DNA of 64,000 nt, from NCBI GenBank assembly GCA_020205615.1, contig CM035160.1, forward strand, positions 117,028,921 to 117,092,920, read 5' to 3'. Every line of letters begins with the position of its first letter. Position 1 is the first letter of the stretch. Under the pieces are notes generated by a model. The model was given only the letters and a program-made list of their open reading frames with translations, was not told the DNA's origin and did no database searches. The position numbers were made by a program, and so were the translations under genes. The stretch comes from Panax quinquefolius. Lineage: Eukaryota; Streptophyta; Magnoliopsida; Apiales; Araliaceae. This document shows positions 11,101-23,343 of this stretch, piece after piece.

Positions 11101-14045
11101 TGTGAGACCCCAGATTTTATGAATAAAGATTTAAATTTCTCAAAATATTTTTTTGAATATTATGGTGTGGATTTGATATAATGTTATAGTTGTGGATAAT
11201 ATTTATAAATTTTGCAAAGTAATCAAGTTGTTATATAATATTCGATTGGTCGGGGAATATTCATTTTAACAGGGAATATTCGTACGATGACACAATCATT
11301 GGTGGACCCGACAACGGATGTATTGTCGTAGTAAGAAAGCGACAGAATTATCTTTTTATAACGGCAAAAGTGTCACCGTTAAAACTGTTGAACTACTCGG
11401 TAGTAAAAGTACAGTAATACGCGTAGTTTCATAGTAGCACACGGTATTGATTATTGATGCTTATGTGAGAAGTCACTCAGTTATACTCAATTATTACTAC
11501 AGTAATTGCTGTATCATATCTCTCATATTATTGATTCAATTATTGTCACAGTATCATCTGCATAATATGTTATATTATTAAATCAATAATTGAGACGACA
11601 AAGTTATTCATATTATTATTTGCAATATTAACAATGTCTAGAAGTTCTGTCAAGGAGAGGTTAGATAATCTAATTGCGCGTCAATAAGGAGAAATCCTTA
11701 TCGGAAAGCCCCTTCTTTCCTGGGATCGACCTGGTTGTTAAATATTGTGAATTATAATATTAATGATGATTAAGTTCATGTTGATTAAAGATGAAATGGA
11801 TAGTTCCATTGTGTTGGAAGTATTAGTGTTAGTGAAAATCGACATTTATTTCGATAATAATTGATGTCTGGAGGTTATGTTGACCAATCGGGTAATTAAC
11901 CGGATAAATGAGCAATTAAATGCTATTAATTCACATGATTATAACTATTTGTTCACATGTGTGTACTATTGATTCACATTTTGTACTATTAGGGGAGTTG
12001 GTGTAAGATCGATAATACGTGCATGACTAAGTTAAAAATGGAGCTATAGATGAAGGTACTATACTGTAATTATTTTTTACACATGTTTAGAACTATTGAG
12101 TCACATGATTTAATATTAATTCACATGATTTACTATTAGGGGAGGTGGTGCAAGTTTGATATTATACTGTAATATTTTGAGCCCCAAAACGTGCAATTAT
12201 CGAAACTATATTTTCCTATAAATAAAAGCCCATTCTTCCTTCATTTCTCACCAATTCACTAAAGCTATAGAGCAATTATTATAGAGAGAAATTATAGAGA
12301 GAAAGAAGAAGAGAAGTATGCGACCTCACTATTCCAGTATCAGGTCTTCTTTTGAGGTAATGGGTATTATTTCTTTCGTATTCATGAAGAGAGCTTCTGT
12401 TATTCTAGTCTTTATTATTATGTTGGAATAACATGTCTATGCGAAGTACCGCATATATGGTGAAATTCTTATGTTATTCTATTCTTTATTATTATGTTGG
12501 AATAACCTGTCAATGTGAAGTACCGCATACATGGTGAAATTCTTCTGTTATTCCATTCTTTATTATTCTGTTGGAATATCCTATTTGTGTGGATTACGTA
12601 TGACCTGGTTCCATTCTTTATTATTACATTTGGAATATCACGTATGCGCGTATTATGATGACTCGTTCCATTATTTATTATTCGTTGGAACAACTTATGC
12701 ATGCGATCTATCGCATGCACGGTGAATTCTTCTATTATTCCATTCTTTATTATTACATTTGGAATAACCATACATGTGGATTACTCGCATGCATGGTGAA
12801 TGATCCTTCGTATTCATTCTTTATTAAATTGTGGAAATGATCTGTCTACGTGGATTACCGCATGGCGGGTGAAAATCCATTTCCAGTTTCGTATATTCTA
12901 TTATACTTGTATGAGATATCATTTCTTTTGTACTCATCATGAAATATCAATTTCTTTGGTATTTTTTCTTTTATGAGTTACTATTCACCTGATTACTATT
13001 CACTCTAGTATTATTCACTCGGGTATTCGGGGCACTTTTTGTGCCGAAGTACTAATCACGAGTTACTATTCACCTGATTACTATTCACTCTAGTATCTTT
13101 CACTAAGGTATTCGGGACACTTTTCGTTTTGGGGTACTATTCACGAGATACTATTCCCGAAGTACTATTCACGGGGTACTATTTACTCGAAAAATATATT
13201 TCTTTTCTGCCCAAATTATTTTTGGTACATTAATATTATTCTTGAATTTTACTCCACAAAGTAGTATCATGTTGACAATTTGGACATTATTGATTTCTGG
13301 ATAAATTAAATTATATATCTTTAAAATTTATCCTTGAACTTGTTTTATTGAATTATTATGTCATTGTCATCATCTTCATGTTTATATTATGATGACAGTT
13401 ATCTTTGGCTTACGTGCATATATGGACTTGGTATGATTATGACCAGGGATTATTCGGTATAATCATGACTGTAATGTAACGAATGATGTGGTAAAAATCC
13501 TCATTGGCCCGTAGTTCATTGATGTATAGTTGTTGGTATGATTATGACCAGGGATTATTCGGATTAATCATGATCATTGATGATTACATAAATATCCTTG
13601 GCCGTGGTGCAGGGATGAGTCGATGCTGTGGTTTATTTATTAAGCTAAGTCTCAGCGATAAAGTTGATGAAAAACTTTTTAAATCAAAGAAGATAGTAGA
13701 TTTTATGCTCTACTTGACTCTTCTAATGAATTGCTTATTTCCGCTGAAGTTGTTGATCTAAAACTTGTTGTCTATTGTATTCTATCAGTTGTTATACTGT
13801 TGAAGGCTAATGATAATTTATTCTGCATTATCTTAGTCATAATATTTCTTACTGGGCTAGTTGAGCTCACCCTTTCTTTCATTGTTCTCTTCAGGAAATG
13901 AGAATATAGCTGGGACGAGTCGAGGAATGGAGTGATGGCCCATGATAAATGGCTTTAGTAGTCCTCACTATTCTACGGAATAATGTGATAATAATTATAA
14001 TGAGGACACCATTGAGTGTGGATATTGTCTAGATGACAATATTTT
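11101..14045 (+). repeat. B-class LTR, plus strand, lacking its last ~130 bp
   Basis: The start is TGTGAGACCCCAG, as in D (50541) and B1 (23344). TATAAATA lies at 12217-12224, followed by a hairpin minisatellite (about 12395-12850) of ~75-80 bp units. Repeated 'TACTATTCAC' motifs follow at 12965-13190, then GATTATGACC..GGTATAATCATGAC hairpins at about 13430-13600. The GAGCTCACCCTTTC motif with TTCTCTTCAGG is at 13863-13894. It ends in a GTCTAGATGACAATAT segment and abuts the opposing LTR of E. Its expected end, present in D at about 53540-53667, is missing. Confidence 0.85.
12217..12224 (+). promoter_or_regulatory. TATA box of the B-class LTR
   Basis: TATAAATA lies about 1.1 kb into the LTR. 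The same box occurs in D (51701), B1 (24075, 30889), E (15756-15764 and 20674-20682, minus), C (32754-32762 and 39868-39876, minus), J (54850-54858, minus) and the last LTR (63871-63879, minus). Its conserved position just before the GAGAGA-rich leader supports the call. Confidence 0.75.
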
Positions 14046-17012
14046 TGTGATGCCCCCAAAATAGGTATACATCACCCATCTTGAGTCACCAGATACAAGG
14101 TAGTGAATACAAATACAACTTAATTATACAACAGTCGTGTAAAATACGACAAAACATATGTTGTGAGTTTTAATACAAATATTGTCATCTAGACAATATC
14201 CACACTCAATGGAGTCCTCATTACACTTATTATCACACTATTTCACATAATAGTGAGGACTACTAATGCACCATCTAGGACCATCACTCTGTTCCCCGAC
14301 TAGTCCCAGCTACGTTCTCATTTCCTGAAGAGAACAGTGAAAGAAAGGGTGAGCTCAACTAGCCCAGTAAGAAATATTATGACTAAGATAATGCAGAATA
14401 AATTATCATTAGCCTTCAATAATGTTAAACTGATAGAATATAATAGACAACAAGTTTAACTGCAGCGAAACAAACAATCCATTAGAAGAGTCAAGTAAGG
14501 TATAAAATCTACTATCTTCTATGATTTAAAATGTTTTTCATCAACTTTATCGCTGAGACTCAGCTTAATAAATAAAATCGAATCATCCCTGCTCCACGGC
14601 CAAGGATATTCATGTAATCATCAATGGTTATTACAATACAGAATAATCCCTGGTCATAATCATAAAACAATTGTCCACCAATGAACTACATGCTAATAAG
14701 GACTTTTACCACATCATTCGTCACATTACAGTCATGATTATACCGAATAATCCATGGTCATAATCATACTAAGTCCATCTATGCACGTAAGACAAAGATG
14801 ACTTTCATTACAATATAAGCATGAGGATGATGACAATGACATAACAATTCAATAAAACAAGTTCAAGAATAAATTTTAAAGATTAATAAATTAATTTATC
14901 CTGAACTCAATAACGTCCAAATTCTCAACATGATACTTCTTTGTGGAGTAAAATTCAAGAATGCTCAGAAGAATATTTCAATGAAAAGATAATGGATGAA
15001 GCACAAATATCAAGGATATTCCACTAATTTCATGGAGTATAGAAGCCAAAGCTTTAACCAACTGAGTATAATAGAATATATGAAACTGCAAATGGATTTT
15101 TGCCCGCCATGTGGTAATCCACGTAGACAGATCATTTTCACAATTTAATAAGGAATGAATACGAAGGATCATTCACCATGCATGTGGTAATCCACAAAGA
15201 CAGTTTATTCCAACAGAATAATAGAGAATGGAATAACAGAAGGATTCACCATGCGTGCGATAGATTGCACAGACATGTTATTCCCAAGAGAATAATAAAT
15301 AATGGAACCAGGTCCGGCATAAATGTACAGACAAGATATTCCGACAGAATAATAAATAACGGATCTAGGTCTGGCGTAAATGTACAGACAGGATATTCCG
15401 ACAGAATAATAAAGAACGGAATATTAGAAGAATTTCACCATGTATTTGGTACTTCGCATAAACAGGTTATTCCAACAAAATAATAAGAATGGAATAACAA
15501 CAGAATTCACCATGCATGCGATAGACCGCACAGACAGGTTATTCCAACAGAATAATAAAGAATGGAATAACAGAAGCTCTCTTCATGAATACGAAAGAAT
15601 AATACCTCTTACGGGTACAACAAATAATATTCCTTACCTTAGAAGAAATTGGATATTGGAAAAGTGATGTAGCAGAATACTTTTCTTCTTTCTCTCTATA
15701 GTTTCTCTCTCTAGAGTTTCAGTGAATTAGTAAGAAATAATGAAGGAATGAACTTCTATTTATAGAAGAAGTAAAAGTGGCTCTTGGTCTTAACGAAGGG
15801 TCAAAATGACTCTAGGTAATATTGAAGAGACAACTACTATTTACGAAGGGACAATTAACTCTGGGAATCAAGAGGCAAATAACTCTTGGAAAGTCAAGGA
15901 CAAATAACTCTTGGAAAAGCAAAGGACAAATAACTCTTGGAAAACTGAAGGGATAAGTTACTATTAAAACTTTAAATCAACGATCCATATTGATTTACTA
16001 TTATAATTTCAACCAACGGTCTAAAAATTAGCACATCTCCTCATGGAATAATATTATACCCAAAAATGATTTGGACCAGAAAGAAATATATTTTACGGGT
16101 GAATAGTATCCCGTGAATAGTAACTTATGAATAGTAACTCGTGAATAGTAACTCATGAATAGTTACTCTTGAATAGTAACTCGTGAATAGTAACTTTGAC
16201 AAAAAAAGTGCCCCGAATACCCAATTGAACAATATAACCTCCAGACATCAATTATTATCGAAACAAATATCGATTTCCACTAACACAAATAATTCCAACA
16301 CAATAGAACTATAAAATTCATCTTTAATCAACACGAACTTATTCATCATTAATATTATAACTCATAATATTTAACAACTAAGTCGTTCCCAAGAAAGAGG
16401 GGCTTTCCGATAAGGATTTCTCTTTATTGGCGCACAATTAGGTGACCAAACCTCTCTTTGACAGAATTTCTAGACATTGTCAATATTGCAAATGATAATA
16501 TGAATAACTTTGCCGTCTCAATTATTGATTTAATAATATATCATATTATGCAGATGATACTGTAACAATAATTGAATCAATAATATGAGAGATATGATGC
16601 ATCAATTACTGTAGCAATAATTGAGTATAACTGAGTGACTTATGATGTAAGCATCAATAATCAATACCGTGTGTTACTATGCAACCACACGTATTACTGT
16701 ACTTTTACTACCGAGTAGTTCAACAGTTTTAACGGTAACACTCGCCGTTATTTTTAATAAAAGATAATTCTGTCGTTTTCTAACTATGACAATACTTCCG
16801 TTGTGGGTTCACCAATGATTGTGCCGTCCTACAGATATTCCCGACAAAAAGAATATTCCCCGACCAAACGAATATTTTATAACAACTTGCATACTTTGTA
16901 AAATTTATAAATATTACCCACAACTATAACATTATATCAAATCCACACCATAATATTAAAATAATTATTTCGAGATATTTAAATCTTTATTCATAAAATC
17001 TGGGGTCTCACA
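14046..17012 (-). repeat. 3' LTR of element E (B class, 2.97 kb)
   Basis: TGTGATGCCCCCAAAATAGG at 14046 and GGGGTCTCACA at 17012 are the two ends. Inside, read on plus, are the reversed GCTCA motif (about 14348), the reversed hairpin minisatellite (15170-15600), ctatttata (15756), ACAAATAACTCTTGGAAA repeats (15850-15960) and GAATAGTAAC repeats (16100-16195). With 11101-14045 it forms a large inverted repeat. Confidence 0.9.
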
Positions 17013-17023
17013 ATCTCCCATCC

Positions 17024-17317
17024 TTATGAAATTTCGCCCTCAAAATTTACGTACGTACCTGATATACCGAAGAGGTGAGGATACATTGACTTCATTTCAG
17101 ATTCTAACTGTTGAGGTATAACCTTTGAGTGTCTAATATAATCCTTCTTATCCAAGAGTTTAACACGTATCTCCTTATACGTTAAATCATCCGCTATCTC
17201 GTTCGGTTCTAAATTAATAATGTGGTTCGGGTCGTCCCCATATTTACGTAACGTCGATACGTTAAAAATGTTATGAACACGCGACATACTTGGCGGTAAA
17301 ACGGGTCTATAGGCCAT
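17024..17317 (-). pseudogene. Integrase C-terminal tail of E, chromodomain core deleted
   Basis: A 97-codon stretch beginning MAYRPVLPPSMSRVH is the region after the integrase GPY/F domain, ending PHLFG..GTYVNFEGEIS. The same region in C (34140-34270) has KVIPQVKVSWRNHAIEEMTWELE. E goes straight from KVIPQ to QLESEMK (about 17108-17130), removing the conserved chromodomain strand. D has the same gap. The open frame is probably chance survival in a non-coding passenger. Confidence 0.85.
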
Positions 17318-17324
17318 AGTTCCT

Positions 17325-18773
17325 ACTCGATCAAGGATTTCAAATGGGCCAAATAAATTGAGGGTTGAGATTTCATCTATTCGTCGATTCTTGCTTCTAG
17401 AATAATGCCCTCTTGAACCTTTTTAATACTTCACATTCATCAGCTCCGGGTGTATAGCTTGAGCGACTTTAACTTTATAGATTAAAGTCGATTCTACTCG
17501 TATATTTGTTATCTTCACGTGGGTCCCTAGAGTCTTTAACTCTATCTCTATCATTTGTAAGTTATACGAAATGGGTCTTTGTGTTAACAACATCACACTC
17601 GTAAACGCATACGATCATCTACTCAACGCGTCAGCTACCACGTTCGCTTTTTCCACGATGATATTGAATGGTACGATCGTAATCTTCAATAGCTTGAGAC
17701 AACGTCTTTGGCACATTACACGTTCATTTTGAGTGAAGGAAATATTTGAGGGTTTTAGCAATGGGTTTTGTACTGGGGTAAATACAAAATTTGATTTCAC
17801 GTTCTAGGGTAGGCTAAGAAGTCTTCATGAATACGTCAAGAAATTTATTAACAATAGAAATATCATTCAAAACTGTGACTCTCATCCAAGACTTGGATAG
17901 CACGTCACATTGATACCTATCAACTTGCCACCGTTATTCATAACGTCCCCTATGGAAATTTCGGCTTCGGTGCATTCCACACAAGGAAGTCACCAGCGAA
18001 AGGCTCAGGGCTCTTTACTTATGAATTGACATGACAATGATTGACTTTAGTGGTTTGGTTGCTTAAATTCGTATAACAGGTTGGTTAGGAATATAAAAGC
18101 TAACAACCTTACGAAAAGCATGATGAGTAGTTAACCAATCGATTCCTAAAATCACATCAAAGGTAAGTATTTTCAAAGAGATAAGATTGATAGGTAACGT
18201 GAAAGTGTCGATTTGAATCAACAAGATCTATAAATAGTGGAGGTAACGAAGGTTTCTACTATCGAAGTTTCAACCAATAAGTCAAAGTCTAATCTCTCTG
18301 GAGTCAAATTTAAATGTTGAGCACAAGCAAGAGAGATAAAAGAATGGGTAGAACCGGTATCTAATAAGGTATAGACTTCGTAAAAATTTATAATTAACTA
18401 ACCTGTGCTAACTTCGTTTGGGTTACTCGCTTTTTGAGAAGTCGCAAAAAACGCTCTCCCTGAAACCACCGACTTTGTTTTGTCCGTATTCGCCTTTGGT
18501 GCCATTGCTCCAAATTGGACTTGTCTTCACTATAATGACAAAATCGAGCTAAATGACCTTCTCTTCTTGAAGTTTCCACTTCTATTATTTGGCTATGATT
18601 ACCATCAAGTGGTTACCATTCTGGCATGATAATTTCCCCATGATGGTTGTCATTATTAGATGGCGTTTGCCGGTAAGATGATTATTATCGTGTTGTTGGT
18701 CGTTACCTTTTGGTTGAGCTAACTCAACGGTCTCATGTGCTTCATTGCTTATCTCAGCATTTTTAGATGACAT
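17325..18773 (-). pseudogene. gag-protease-RT/RNase H remnants of element E
   Basis: Gag starts at 18773 (MSSKNAEIS). It loses the capsid region and resumes at half a zinc knuckle (REGHLARF, about 18560). The protease motif LLDTGSTHSF is intact at about 18340-18370. RT survives only as its start (FVFTPVQNPLLKPSNIS, about 17740-17800). It is joined directly to RNase H end sequence leading to [10 protein letters not shown] (17615-17650). The linker then jumps at about 17355-17385 to sequence just before the integrase tail, deleting the DDE core. Several stops and frame changes are present. No enzyme could be made. Confidence 0.85.
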
Positions 18774-18941
18774 TTTTAAACACTGTCACAAAACAAGGGT
18801 TAATTAACATATCACATATTATCCCTATACTCTGACCGACCAATTAAATACCAAATAAACTTAGGTAGGTCATACTAGCGAAGGAATTTCCGCTCTCCCT
18901 CCTAGTTCTTGTCTCACATCTCAACCAGGATCATATCCATA

Positions 18942-18955
18942 AGCTTTGATACCAA
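18942..18955 (-). promoter_or_regulatory. Primer-binding site of element E
   Basis: The minus strand reads TTGGTATCAAAGCT, an initiator-Met tRNA type site as in F, next to the LTR end at 18957. Confidence 0.85.
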
Positions 18956-18956
18956 C

Positions 18957-21113
18957 CGTGACGCCTTCCAAAAATGTATTCATCACCCATCTTGAGTCGC
19001 CAGATACAAGGTACTGAATACAAATACAACTTAATTATACAACAAATGTGTAAAATACGACAAAACATAGGTCGTGAGTTTTAATACAAATATTGTCATC
19101 TAGACAATATCCACACTCAATGGAGTCATCATTACATTTATTATCACACTATTTCACGTAATAGTGAGGACTACTAATGCACCATCTAGGACCATCACTC
19201 TATTCCCGACTAGTCCAATACCACGTTCTCATTTCCTAAAGAGAACAAATTGAAAGAAAGGTGAGCTCAACTAGCCCAGTAAGAAATATTATGAATAAGA
19301 TAATGCAGAATAAATTATCATTAGCCTTCAACAATGTTAAACTGATAGAATATAATAGACAACAAGTTTAACTGCAGCGGAACAAACAATCCATTAGAAG
19401 AGTCAAGTAAGGTATAAAATCTACTATCTTCTATGATTTAAAAAGTTTTTCATCAACTTTATCGCTGAGACTCAGCTTAATAAATAAAATTGAATCATCA
19501 ATGCTGCACGGCCAAGGATATTCATGTAATCATCAATGGTTATGACTATACAGAATAATCCCTGGTCATAATCATACCAACAACTGTCCACCAATGAACT
19601 ACAGGCCAATGAGGACTTTTACCACATCATTCGTCACATTACAGTCATGATTATACCGAATAATCCCTAGTCATAATCATACCAAGTCCATCTATGCACG
19701 TAAGCCAAAGATGACTTTCATCACAATATAAGCATAAGGATGATGACAATGACATAACAATTCAATAAAACAAGTTCAAGAATAAATTTTAAAGATTAAT
19801 AAATTAATTTATCCTGAACTCAATAACGTCCAAATTGTCAACATGATACTGCTTTGTGGAGTAAAATTCAAGAATTCTCAGAAGAATATTTCCATGAAAA
19901 GATACTGGATGAAACACAAATATCAAGGATATTCCACTAATTTCATGGAGTATAGAAGCCAAAGCTTTAACCAACTTAGTATAATAGAATATATGAAATT
20001 GCAAATGGATTTTTACCCGCCATGCGGTAATCCACTTAGACAGATCATTTCCACAATTTAATAAGGAATGAATATGATGGATCATTCACCATGCATGTGG
20101 TAATCCACATAGACATGTTATTCCAATAGAATAATAAAGAATGGAATAACAGAAGGATTCACCATGCGTGTGATAGACTGCACATACATGATATTCCGAT
20201 AGAATAATAAATAATGGAACCAGTCCCACAGTAAACGCACGCATGTGATATTTCACATAATAATAAATAATGGAACTAACCAGTCCCACAGAACAAAGAT
20301 AGATGTAGAATATTCGATAGAATAATAAAGAGCGGAATATTAGAAGAATTTCACCATGTATGCGGATTCAGATAAATAGGTTATTCCAACAGAATAATAA
20401 GAATGGAATAACAACAGAATTCACCATGCATGCGATAGGCCATCAAGATGATAAAAGTTATTCCAATGTAATAATAAAGAATGGAATAATGTAAGCTCTC
20501 TTCATGAATACGAAAGAATAATACCTTTACAGGTACAATAAATAATATCCCTTACCTTAGAAGAAACTGGATATTGGAAAAGTGAAGTAGCAGAATACTT
20601 TTCTTTTTTCTCTTTATAGTTTCTCTCTCTAGAGTTTTAGTGAATTCGTAAGAAATAATGAAGGAATGAACTTCTATTTATAGAAGAACTGAATGTGGCT
20701 CTTGGCCTTAACGAAGGTTCAAAATGACTCTTGGTAATATTGAAGAGACAACTACTATTTACGAAGGGACAATTAACTCTTGGAACACCGAAGAGGCAAA
20801 TAACTCTTGGAAAGCTGAAGGGACAAATAACTCTTGGAAAACTGAAGGGACAAATAACTCTTAGAAAACTGAAGGGACAAATTACTATTAAAACTTTAAA
20901 TCAACGATCCATATTGATTTAATATTATAATTTCAACGAACGGTCTGAAAAATTAGCACATCTCCTCATGGAATAATATTGTACCCAAAAATGATTTGGA
21001 CCAGAAAGAAATATATTTTACGGGTGAATAATATCCCATGAATAGTAACTCGTGAATAGTAACCCATGAATAGTAACTCATGAATAGTAACTCATGAATA
21101 GTAACTCGTGAAT
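18957..21113 (-). repeat. 5' LTR of element E, interrupted by element A
   Basis: It is colinear with 14046-16202 of the 3' LTR, with reversed hairpin minisatellite (20090-20520), ctatttata (20674) and GAATAGTAAC repeats (21020-21112). It stops at AACTCGTGAAT, where A begins. The remaining ~0.8 kb of this LTR is absent from the window. Confidence 0.88.
20758..20890. repeat. ~27 bp tandem repeat in the LTR of E
   Basis: The unit is GAAGGGACAAATAACTCTTGGAAAACT, repeated about four to five times, followed by diverged copies. A shorter version is in the 3' LTR at 15850-15960. A 63-codon reading across it is a by-product of the repeat. Confidence 0.85.
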
Positions 21114-22418
21114 TGTAAGAGTCTAGAAATTTAAAGTGTTATATTAAATATTTATTGAATTATATAAGTATTTAATGGATATGTTTATTGTTGAATAAAT
21201 AGTTGTTTAATTTGATCTGATTTGATTTAGTTAATTATTTGTTAAGTAAATAATTTCGGAGTTAAGAAAATTAATTGTTATGAGATAATATTCTAATTTA
21301 ATTTAATAGTTAAGTTAGAGAGTTTATAATAATTAAATGAATTATTATATTTTGAATTGAATTTGTAGATAAAATGAAGTGTTAATTGATTAAATAAAGT
21401 TATAATTATAAAAGAAATTATAATTATGTGGTATTGATTTATGTGTTAAAGTAATTTAATAAATTAGTATTAGAATTAATTAAATTGATTATTAAAATTT
21501 AATTAAATAAAAGGGTGACAAATAACCTTAATATAAATGAGTTATTAAAATAAATTAAAGGAGTTTAATTTAGTTTTGGCCAAACAAGTCTTAATGCATA
21601 TTAAGTCTTTAATCTAATGATGTTTTACCAAACAAGGTATATGGATTAATTAATTAATTTTAATTAGGTTTACCAAACAAGGTGTAAGATTTAATGGGTT
21701 AATTTTTAGTTAGTTAGCCAAACAAGCCTTATGGCTTTTGAGTTTAAAGGAGAAAAAAGCTGATGTCAGTTAAAGTTATAATTATATTATATACTTAATA
21801 CATATATTATTACCTATACGTTATATTGGGTTTAGTACGGAAGTTAGAATAGGGTTAGGAGAAAGATTCAGAAGAAGAGGAGAAGAAGAAGAAGAATACA
21901 GAGAAAAGTTGAGAGAAATAAGGTTTTGATAAAGAGAAGAAGCTTGAGAATAGCCATCATCTTCTTCTAAATTAAGGTATCATCTTGCTCTTATTTTTTG
22001 TAAAAGCTATGGTTATCTTCTTCTCCAAAAGTTTTCTATAAAGTTTTTGTAAAGATGAATTTCTTGTGTATATAGCTTTATATGATAATTGTTTGTTAAA
22101 AGGTTGTTTTCATAAGTTATATATGAGTATAGATAAACTAATTCATGTGTGTATGTATTTTTGTGAAGAAAATTATATTACAGAGTGTTTATATGAAAAT
22201 ATATGAACATGGCTTAGTTTAAAGGAAAATTAATGTCTAATTAGTTGTTTAATTTATAAATTGACTATTGAATTTGAAAGAGGATGAATAAACATAAGCA
22301 TAGTATGTTGAATTAACTGTTTTGGTTGAAAACAAAAGTCACAGTGATGATTTTTCACTGAAATTTCAAAAAGTGAAGCTTTATCAAAAATAATGAAAAT
22401 TAATGGTTCTAATTTGGA
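21114..22418 (+). repeat. 5' LTR of element A, first part
   Basis: It starts TGTAAGAGTCTAGAAATTTAAAG, a mutated form of TGTAACATTCCAGAAATTTAAAG at 46576, and stays colinear with that LTR to GGTTCTAATTTGGA. Phased CCAAACAAG motifs lie at 21580-21726, and a GAAGAAGAGGAGAAG purine-rich leader at about 21870-21905. The break at 22418 is the edge of element C. About 200 bp present in the 3' LTR (about 47880-48081) is missing between here and 41215. Confidence 0.85.
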
Positions 22419-23343
22419 AACAACTACAACTTTATAAATACAACATAAAAACTATGAGTTTAAATAAAAATATTGTCATCTAGACAATATCCACACTCAA
22501 ATAAGTCCTCATTACAATTATTGATACATTATTTTACAAAATGGTGAGGACTACTAAAACAACTTTCTAGAACCTTCATTCTATACCCCGACTAGTACTC
22601 GCTACATTCTCGCCTCCTGAGAAGAAAATGGAACAAAAGGAAAAGGGTGAGCTCAACTAGCCCAGTAAAGAAGAGTGAAGTAGAGAATGCAATCTACTAT
22701 CTTCTATATATGAATTTAAAAGTTTATCGTTGATATTTTATCCCTGTAACATCAATCAATATATATCTGGAATTAAATATTCATCTTTCCACTACAGGCC
22801 AAAGATATTTATCAGTTGGTCATGTTCATCTAAACACTGCTCATCTTTTACTACCAAAGCCAAAGATATTCATCAGAAAATCATTCATCTTTGCACTACA
22901 TGCCAAAGATATTCAGTAATATCATCATTTAAGACTGAGGATGATGAAAAATATTTTAAAGAAAACGAATCTAGTGAAACAAGAGAACAAATATTAAGGA
23001 TTCGTACTTTACACAATCCACGTTCAAAAATATTTCATAAATAATCAGAGTGGAGTAAAATTCAAGAATGAAGACCAAAACATAGATCCAATTAAAGATA
23101 GGAATCATAACAGACAATCTTGGACACAGAAAAGAAAATTTAATTTTTCTATGAATAATGTCGTATTCGTGAATAGTGCCGTATACGTGAATAGTGCCGT
23201 ATACGTGAATAGTAACTCCGACACCAAAAGATAGAAATTCTACAAGAAAATCATCATGCTTCGTGAATAGTACTCATGAATAGTAACTCATGAATAGTAA
23301 CTCATGAATAGTGACTCGTGAATAGTAACTCATGAATACTAAC
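22419..23343 (-). repeat. 3' LTR of element C, distal part
   Basis: It is colinear with 38537-39590, including TTTGCACTACAGGCCAAAGATATTC repeats (22780-22920) and GAATAGTAAC repeats (23150-23340). It stops at CATGAATACTAAC where B1 begins. The uninterrupted copy reads CATGAATAGTAACCCCGAC at about 39570. Confidence 0.87.

Larger units (their letters stand above)
14046..21113 (-). mobile_element. Element E: non-autonomous Ty3/Gypsy element, 5' LTR broken by element A
   Basis: The minus strand shows a 5' LTR (18957-21113, its upstream ~0.8 kb missing at the A insertion), a PBS at 18942-18955, an internal region of only ~1.95 kb, a polypurine tract at about 17013-17030 and a 3' LTR (14046-17012). 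The internal region keeps pieces of gag, protease, RT N-terminus, RNase H C-terminus and integrase tail only. Three deletion junctions are shared with D, so E is probably a member of an amplified deletion family rather than a one-off wreck. Confidence 0.88.

Noticed and set aside
12469..12840. Overlapping ORFs on both strands in the LTR at 12.5 kb
   Set aside because: Same minisatellite origin; frames are not kept between LTR copies.
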